Both the position numbers and the translations under genes were made by a program. Below, one piece after another: positions 57,857 to 64,000 of a stretch of DNA of 64,000 bases; position 1 is the stretch's first letter; each line of letters begins with the position of its first letter. The DNA is from Sphaerolaimus hirsutus (lineage: Eukaryota > Nematoda > Chromadorea > Monhysterida > Sphaerolaimidae). The notes under the pieces are model-generated. The model ran no database searches, was not told the DNA's origin, and worked only from the letters and a program-made list of their open reading frames with translations. The DNA is taken from NCBI GenBank assembly GCA_964036195.1, contig OZ038455.1, positions 16,571,855-16,635,854 of the forward strand, read 5' to 3'.

Positions 57857-58903
57857 CAGGGTTGGTTTTATAAAAATTCATTTTAGTAAAATTGTATAAA
57901 AATTGTATAAAAATTTTATTTTATTTTAATTTTATTCTTGTTTCATTTTATTTTATTTTATTTTATTCCCAAAAGTCATTAATAAAATAAAATGACACAT
58001 TTTACAAAAATTTTACAAAAAATCAGAAACATGCATGCAAGGCCAGAAAAATGTTATAATTAGACCTATACATGAAAAAACTGTGACAAATTGTTCCCTT
58101 ACTTTTCAAAAGTTGCATGCAGTATGTATTGTTAGCTAGCTGCAAGTGTAAAGTTACAATTATTGATAAGAATGGTTTGCATTTTCAGTAGAAGGACTAC
58201 TGGAGTGTGCCGGGAACATTTGTAAAATGTCATGCAAAGTGTCAATTGTCATGACAAATGTAAAGTAAAGTATCAATTGTTATGCAAAATGTCAAGTGTC
58301 ATGTAAAATTTCAAGCAAAGTGGCAATTGTCATGACAAATGTCATGCAAAGTGTAAATTGTGTATCCACATCTTGTGTTTTTTTATCCATAGTATGTTTT
58401 ATATCCAAATCTTATGTTTTTGTATCCAAATGTTCACATAAGATTTGGAGTCAACAACAACATAATTTGGATACAAAACATAAGATTTCAAAATAAAACA
58501 CAAGATTTGAACACAATTTGCTTGACAATTGATACTTTAATTTTTACATGTCATGACAATTTACACTTTACTTTACATTTGTCATGACAATTGACAGATT
58601 CCATGACATTTTACATGACATTTGACACTTTACAATGCTTCGGACTGCCCCCAGATCCATGAATAAACAGGTAGAGACTCAAGCAATGAGACAAAATTTT
58701 ACAAAAAATATGAATTTTTATACAATTTAACAAAAATACGAATTTTTATACAATTTTACAAAATTTTTACAAAAATTCGAATTTTGATACAATTTTTATT
58801 TTTATTCTTAAATTTACCATTTTATTTTATTTTATTTTATTCTTGAATATTCCTATTTATTTTTATTTTATTTTTATTTGTTTCTGAGATTTTGCCAACC
58901 CTG
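57857..58903. mobile_element. hAT-like CAGGGTTGG element, about 1.05 kb (copy 1)
   Basis: CAGGGTTGGTTTTATAAAAA to GAGATTTTGCCAACCCTG; exact duplication GTTGCGAA at 57849-57856 and 58904-58911. The middle (about 58200-58655) is an inverted ATGACAAATGTAAAG / GTATCCAAATCTTATG block ending CTTCGGACTGCCCCC, a GCAGTCC-type insertion. Confidence 0.93.
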
Positions 58904-59350
58904 GTTGCGAAAAATTCTATATTTTTCGAAAATGTAATTTTTGTTGTAAAAATATGACAACTCATGTATAAATTAAAATCCATGGAAAGTTTTGTTCAAA
59001 CTTTTTTTGGTAGGTAACTACATAAATATATTCACTGTAATAGCACACGAGCCGTTTTTAGGGACTAGTAGCTGTTCCACCATAAAATATCCATCGAATT
59101 GTCGAATGTTGTTGAATGTATTATGTAGGTGCATTTAACACACTATGTATTCTCGATTGTAATTTGTAGTTTATTATACATTCGTTAGTTTATGGTACAT
59201 GATGCCATCAAACGAATCAATCGAATGACAATGGTGCTATGCTATGCTTCAGTAGCTGGGAATAAGTTATGAGGTAACTAATTTTACTGACCTCGCTCCT
59301 ATTGATTATACATAGCCGGCCTAAAGTGGCAGCTGGTTAACTCTCAAGAC

Positions 59351-60398
59351 TAGGGTTGGTTTTATAAAAATTCATTTTAGTAAAATTGTATAAAAATTGT
59401 ATAAAAATTTTATTTTATTTTTATTTTATTCTTGTTTCATTTTATTTTATTTTATTTTATTCCCAAAAGTCATTAATAAAATAAAATGACAGATTTTACA
59501 AAAATTTTACAAAAATTTTACAAAAATTTTACAAAAATTTTACAAAAAATCAGAATCATGCATGCAAGGCCAGAAAAATGTTATAATTAGACCTATACAT
59601 GAAAAACCTGTGACAAATTTTTCCCTTACTTTTCAAAAGTTGCATGCAGTATGTATTGTTAGCTAGCTGCAAGTGTAAAGTTACAATTATTGATAAGAAT
59701 GGTTTGCATTTTCAGTAGAAGGACTAGTGGAGTGTGCTGGGCACATTTATAAAATGTGATGCAATTTGTCAATTGTCATGACAAATGTAAAGTAAAGTGT
59801 CAATTGTCATGCAAAATGTCAAGTGTCATGTCAAATGTCATGCAAAGTGTAAATTGTGTATCCAAATCTTGTGTTTTTGTATCCATAGTATGTATTGTAT
59901 CCAAATCTTATGTTTTTGTATCCAAATGTTCACATAAGATTTGGATTCAACAACAACATAATTTGGACACAAAACATAAGATTTAGATATCAAACATAAG
60001 ATTTGGACACAATTTGCTTAACAATTGATACTTTATTTTTTACATGTCATGACAATTTACACTTTACCTTACATTTGTCATGACAATTGACACTTTGCAT
60101 GACATTTTACATGACATTTGACACTTTACACTTGGGACTGCTCCCATATCCATGAATAAACAGGTAGAAACTCAAGCAACAAGATAAAATTTTACAAAAA
60201 CAAAATGAATTTTTTTACAATTTTACAAAAATACGAATTTTTATACAATTTTACAAAAAATTTACAAAAATTTGAATTTTTATACAATTTTTATTTTTAT
60301 TCTTAAATTTTCCATTTTATTTTATTTTATTTTATTCTTGAATATTCCATTTTATTTTTATTTTATTTTGATTTTTTTCTGAGATTTTGCCAACCCTG
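59351..60398. mobile_element. hAT-like TAGGGTTGG element, about 1.05 kb (copy 2)
   Basis: TAGGGTTGGTTTTATAAAAA to GAGATTTTGCCAACCCTG; exact duplication CTCAAGAC at 59343-59350 and 60399-60406. Nearly identical to copy 1, including the inner GTCATGACAAATG block. Confidence 0.93.
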
Positions 60399-60417
60399 CT
60401 CAAGACTGCATGCAAAT

Positions 60418-60882
60418 TACCGTATTTCCTCGAAATACCCCCCCCCTCGAAATACCCCCCCCTCGAAATACCCCCCCCTCGAAATACCCCCCTCAAAATG
60501 GACACTATGAACTTATAAACCCCCCCTCGAAATACCCCCCCCCCCAAATTTAGTGTATAGAGAACGTAAATGACAAAGGCTGCGGTTTGTCATCTGGGTA
60601 ATGCAAAACACACGTTAAAAACGATGACTCTGTTATGTGAGAACAGTGATTATACGTCTACACACTTATACAAGTGTTTAGAGTCTTATAACTGGCGATT
60701 TTTGTTGCATTTTCGACGTCTGCGTACGTTTCAGACAACAATTTAGTACTTGGTTTTCAAAAAATTTCTGGCGAAATAATAAACCCCCCCCTCGAAATAC
60801 CCCCCCCCTCGTTTAACCCCCCCCTCAAAATTCTCACTCTGAAACAATAAACCCCCCGGGGGTATTTCGAGGAAATACGGTA
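60418..60882. mobile_element. TACCGTATTT-group element
   Basis: TACCGTATTTCCTCGAAATA to TTTCGAGGAAATACGGTA; four consecutive CCCCCCCTCGAAATA units in the left arm. It lies 12 bp beyond the duplication of the preceding hAT-like element. Confidence 0.88.
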
Positions 60883-62098
60883 TACAGTGTCTTTTCGATA
60901 ACTGCTGCCCGCGTTCTATTGTCATCGGGAAATTTTCAAGCGCTAACGCAAAGAAGCATTCGAAAATTATAGAATTTTTACCGAAAAAACACAATGTATA
61001 TCTATAGGCATACATAAGTTTATACAGGTAGGTTATACAGGTTGCACTCAACTTGGGTAGAGGTAGTTCAAAGGGTTCATAAGTTTCCCAGATCGCTCAG
61101 CCTTGGGGTATTTCGGGGGGGGGGGGGTTAATTCAAGGGGGGAGTTAATTCAACGAAATCAGCAACACCGGTGTCAAAAATCAGGAATGACATTGAATAA
61201 CGCAATGTTTTCCAGTCCACTATCGAGAGTTCTACGACTTTCGATGTGTATTAATTTGGCAAATTTTGTTAGCGTATTTATCTACTTTCTGGGCTTTAAG
61301 TACATCATATTTTAGGTGGGTTCGGGGTAGCTGTTTTATTGGGTGTTCAAGGAAAAATTCTAAGCAGAGATGTATACAACGAGTGGACACAACAATAGCA
61401 ATAGCTATGTCTATGTGTGGTAGGTTTTTCTATTGTTAAAGCGTTTTCATCCCTACAAAGCTAAAATACCTTTGTTTGAAGTAAATTTTTTCGCGATTTT
61501 TTACTTAAAAATATACACAAGATACATTTAATTTCGCATTTTCAAGGTATTTTTGCCAAGGATTTAATTAAACTACTGGATTTCAAGTTTTCGACTGTGA
61601 TTCTTATGCAGATGCTGAATATGGTATTGGTGTGTTGCAATAGCCGGCGGACTTGATACTCTGCATTCGTGTTAGGCTTGGCTGCGTTCCAGTCGATGAC
61701 TTGTTCTTGTAGAATACGTTTCACAAAAAAGAAAATGGGATAAGGAAAAATAGCTTGGGGTAGGGTGGGCGTATTTTTCCCCAACTCCCCAGGGATATTT
61801 AGAGGGGGGGGGGGCAATTCAAGGAAAGACGGTATATAAATGTTTTTTTTTACCTACCGGACTGCCCCGCCCCCCAATAAAAATGTATGGCCTATGTCCG
61901 ATTATATTTTTTTCTACACAAATAAATGCATGCTGCAATGCAAGAAGTCGGACCATGGGAAACTTAATTTTCTTAGCAGCAGAGAGTGTTCTTCTTTCCA
62001 CACGCACTGTAATGTGATTCCTCATTTAATTAGGATGACACCCAATACTGTGCGAGTGACAGTGAAACCCATCGAAGAAAGCTTTCAAAAAGCCATAT
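60883..62098. other. No gene; TACCGTATTT-group fragments
   Basis: GGGTATTTCGGGGG...TTAATTCAAGGGGG at about 61105-61150 and a right end CAATTCAAGGAAAGACGGTA at 61815-61835 are element pieces. Remaining ORFs have no recognisable motifs. Confidence 0.45.
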
Positions 62099-62460
62099 TA
62101 CCATATTTCCTCAGACAATCCCCCCTTGAATTGACCCCCCTCAAAACACCCCCTGTCTGAAATAATGTACATCATGTATGTGATGAACATTACTGTTTAA
62201 TGTATTAATTCCTGCTTATTAGCACAGGAGCTACACATGAACCTACTTTATGTAGATATATGTCCAAAATACCTACATCCTCTTTTGTCACATTTATAAC
62301 CATTTTCGTGTATGTAAAAACCCATTCTTCACTTGTTGCTTCACCAACATTTCTGACGAAGTATTCACACCCCCCCCCCAAATCGGCCCATCACGAATTA
62401 ACCCCTCTATATTTGCTGGCATATTATAAACCCCTGAGGGTATTTCGAGGAAATACGGTA
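62099..62460. mobile_element. TACCGTATTT-group element
   Basis: TACCATATTTCCTCAGACAA to TTTCGAGGAAATACGGTA. C-runs are shorter than in other copies. Confidence 0.75.
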
Positions 62461-62964
62461 CCTAAATAGGTAGATTGCGTTCCTGAGTGATGAAGGAAAA
62501 GCTAGGAAAGAAAAGCCAATGCATGTTTCATACGGTGCCCATTGCCCATGGCTTTTTGATTTGAAAATGTGCTATAAAACTTCCATTTGCTGTATAAATT
62601 CCCGATAGCGCAATGTCTTGAATTATCAGTGCCGATGGTTCAGCAGGTTCATAAAATACAAATCAGACCATTGAAAGCAAAGCTCATTTTTGTACGAATA
62701 CAACTCCCCCCATTTTCAGGCTCCCATTCTAATGAACCCGTATAACATTAGAATCTGAAATTACCTGAATGAAGAATGTATCTATTTTAAACAATCCAAA
62801 ATTCTAAAACAATGTATTTATTGTATTAAAATACTCAATATTAGCTAGATGCAAACGGAAAGATCAACATGCTTTTCTCTATGGGCGGGAGCGGGAGGCG
62901 GTGCTCTGGGCGCGGTGCCAGACTCATGAGTTCTACAGGTAACTTTCTGTGCAAGTTGACTAAG
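62461..62964. other. No gene recognised
   Basis: Unique-looking AT-rich DNA. Confidence 0.45.
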
Positions 62965-63410
62965 TACCGTATTGGCTTGTTTTGAGTGCCATGCTTGAAT
63001 TGAGTGCCATGCTCGAATACAGTGCCAGGGTAACCGCTTTATGAAACAATACAGTGCCATGCTTGAATTGAGTGCCCCCCACACCTAAGTAATAGAAGCA
63101 AAGATGACGCGGGAAACGCAGTACGTTCAAAAACGTTACTGCATGTCAGTGGCTTCTGTTCTGTCGCTTCTGTTGATCCAGTCGCTATTGCATCTAATTG
63201 ACGCAGCTGTTGCAATTACATCATAATTACACTTATAGCTTATAACAGATTACGCAGGAATCGATATACATACCAAAATATGTATATCGATGTCTATAAT
63301 GGAATTGAAATGCCAAATAGGTAATACAGTACCATGCTCGAATTGAGTGCCACTGTAAGGACGTTGTGAAAAAATACAGTGCCCGGGGTTCAAAACAAGC
63401 CAATACAGTA
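62965..63410. mobile_element. TACCGTATT-group element, GAATTGAGTGCC word
   Basis: TACCGTATTGGCTTGTTTTG mirrors TTCAAAACAAGCCAATACAGTA. GCTTGAATTGAGTGCC and GCTCGAATTGAGTGCC units fill both arms; AACCGCTTTATGAAACAATAC is shared with 28270-28682. Confidence 0.87.
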
Positions 63411-63621
63411 GATTGACAATTTCTGGAAACTGGAAATTTTCAACACTGTTTTTGATATATTTACTAATTCTCAGACTTTTTCAGTATTCCTTGATTTTTT
63501 GTACGTTTTCCCTTATTCTTGAATAACAAAAATGTAATGTTTAATGTGACATCATTATTTCAGAAACGCTTTCCCAAATTCAGTCCGTGGAAAGAATCCG
63601 TTTACAGAATGAACTGGAATG

Positions 63622-64000
63622 CAGAGTTGCGAAAGCGTATTTACGCTTACCCGAAATACCCGGGTAAATGGGTATTTATACTTACGCTTACGCTTACGCT
63701 TTCATAAAATACCCGTGTCCCGTACGCTTTATTACGCTTTCCCGGCCGAATTACCCGGGTACTTAAAGTGTAAAAAAGCTTTTCACACAGTACGGTTTTA
63801 CGCGTTTGAAAAACTACCAAAAATACTGCGTACCAAAAAAAGTGACTGCGTGTGTGCAATAATGCACTGGAAAAAGCGGAAATACCTCTGCCTTAGTGAA
63901 CTCTGCCTGCGGCAATGACTAAGTGTTTCTGCCGATGAATTGCCAATGAATTGCCAATGAATTCAATGAATCTAAGGGCAGACTACCAAATGGGCGTCAA
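63622..64000. mobile_element. CAGAGTTG-group element (GCGTAA word), partial
   Basis: CAGAGTTGCGAAAGCGTATT then TTACGCTTACGCTTACGC and ACCCGAAATACCCGGGTAAA, the reverse-oriented arm seen at 6488-6579 with GCGTAA in place of GTGTAA. The other end is not in the window. Confidence 0.75.

Noticed and set aside
1..64000. tRNA or rRNA genes
   Set aside because: I saw no B-box plus acceptor-stem pairing and no conserved rRNA segments, though a covariance search was not possible.

Overview
This is eukaryotic genomic DNA, most likely from a nematode with a large, repeat-bloated genome. The main evidence for a nematode is a cuticlin-like ZP-domain gene (signal peptide followed by the IPIDNGVE mature N-terminus typical of nematode cuticlins, ZP cysteines, RKRR furin site, C-terminal membrane anchor). 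The genes are split by short-to-long GT-AG introns and there is no operon structure. A basal (enoplean/mermithid-type) nematode is only a guess.

Two host genes can be reconstructed exon by exon with matching splice phases. The cuticlin-like gene runs on the + strand from 13678 to 25904 (8 coding exons, 479 codons) with an AATAAA signal at 25921. A TMEM87 (GOLD-domain seven-transmembrane, Golgi/Elkin1 family) gene runs on the - strand from 48161 down to 38075 (11 coding exons, 599 codons). They converge, about 12 kb apart. A short C2HC zinc-finger-like ORF lies at 26674-26865, and a decayed piece resembling a hAT transposase C-terminus lies near 33000-33260. I recognise no other genes, and no rRNA, tRNA or CRISPR.

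Most of the remainder is non-autonomous DNA transposons, often nested: (i) hAT-like elements with TIRs such as CAGAGTTG, TAGGGTTGG/CAGGGTTGG, TAGTGATG, CAGGGACG, TAACGATGG and CAGGGGTCTCC, of which I found twenty with exact 8-bp target-site duplications (TSDs); (ii) a TACCGTATTT...AAATACGGTA group flanked by TA; (iii) a TACTCGGC...GCCGAGTA group of about 190-300 bp inserted at TA; (iv) a GCAGTCC group with 9-bp duplications; and (v) two foldbacks of about 1.45 kb sharing AAACACCTTCCCG termini. Their interiors are built from a short word (ACGTAA, GTGTAA, GGCGCC, GGCACC, ATCCCG, TATCGA, TTCGAAAA and so on) repeated in both orientations.

Layout: 1-13.4 kb repeats and unassigned DNA; 13.7-25.9 kb the cuticlin gene, with introns packed with elements; 26-38 kb nested elements and the transposase remnant; 38-48.2 kb the TMEM87 gene, also with element-filled introns; 48.2-64 kb repeats and unassigned DNA. 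The most unusual observation is that related elements keep the same termini and layout while the internal word is replaced at nearly all positions at once.
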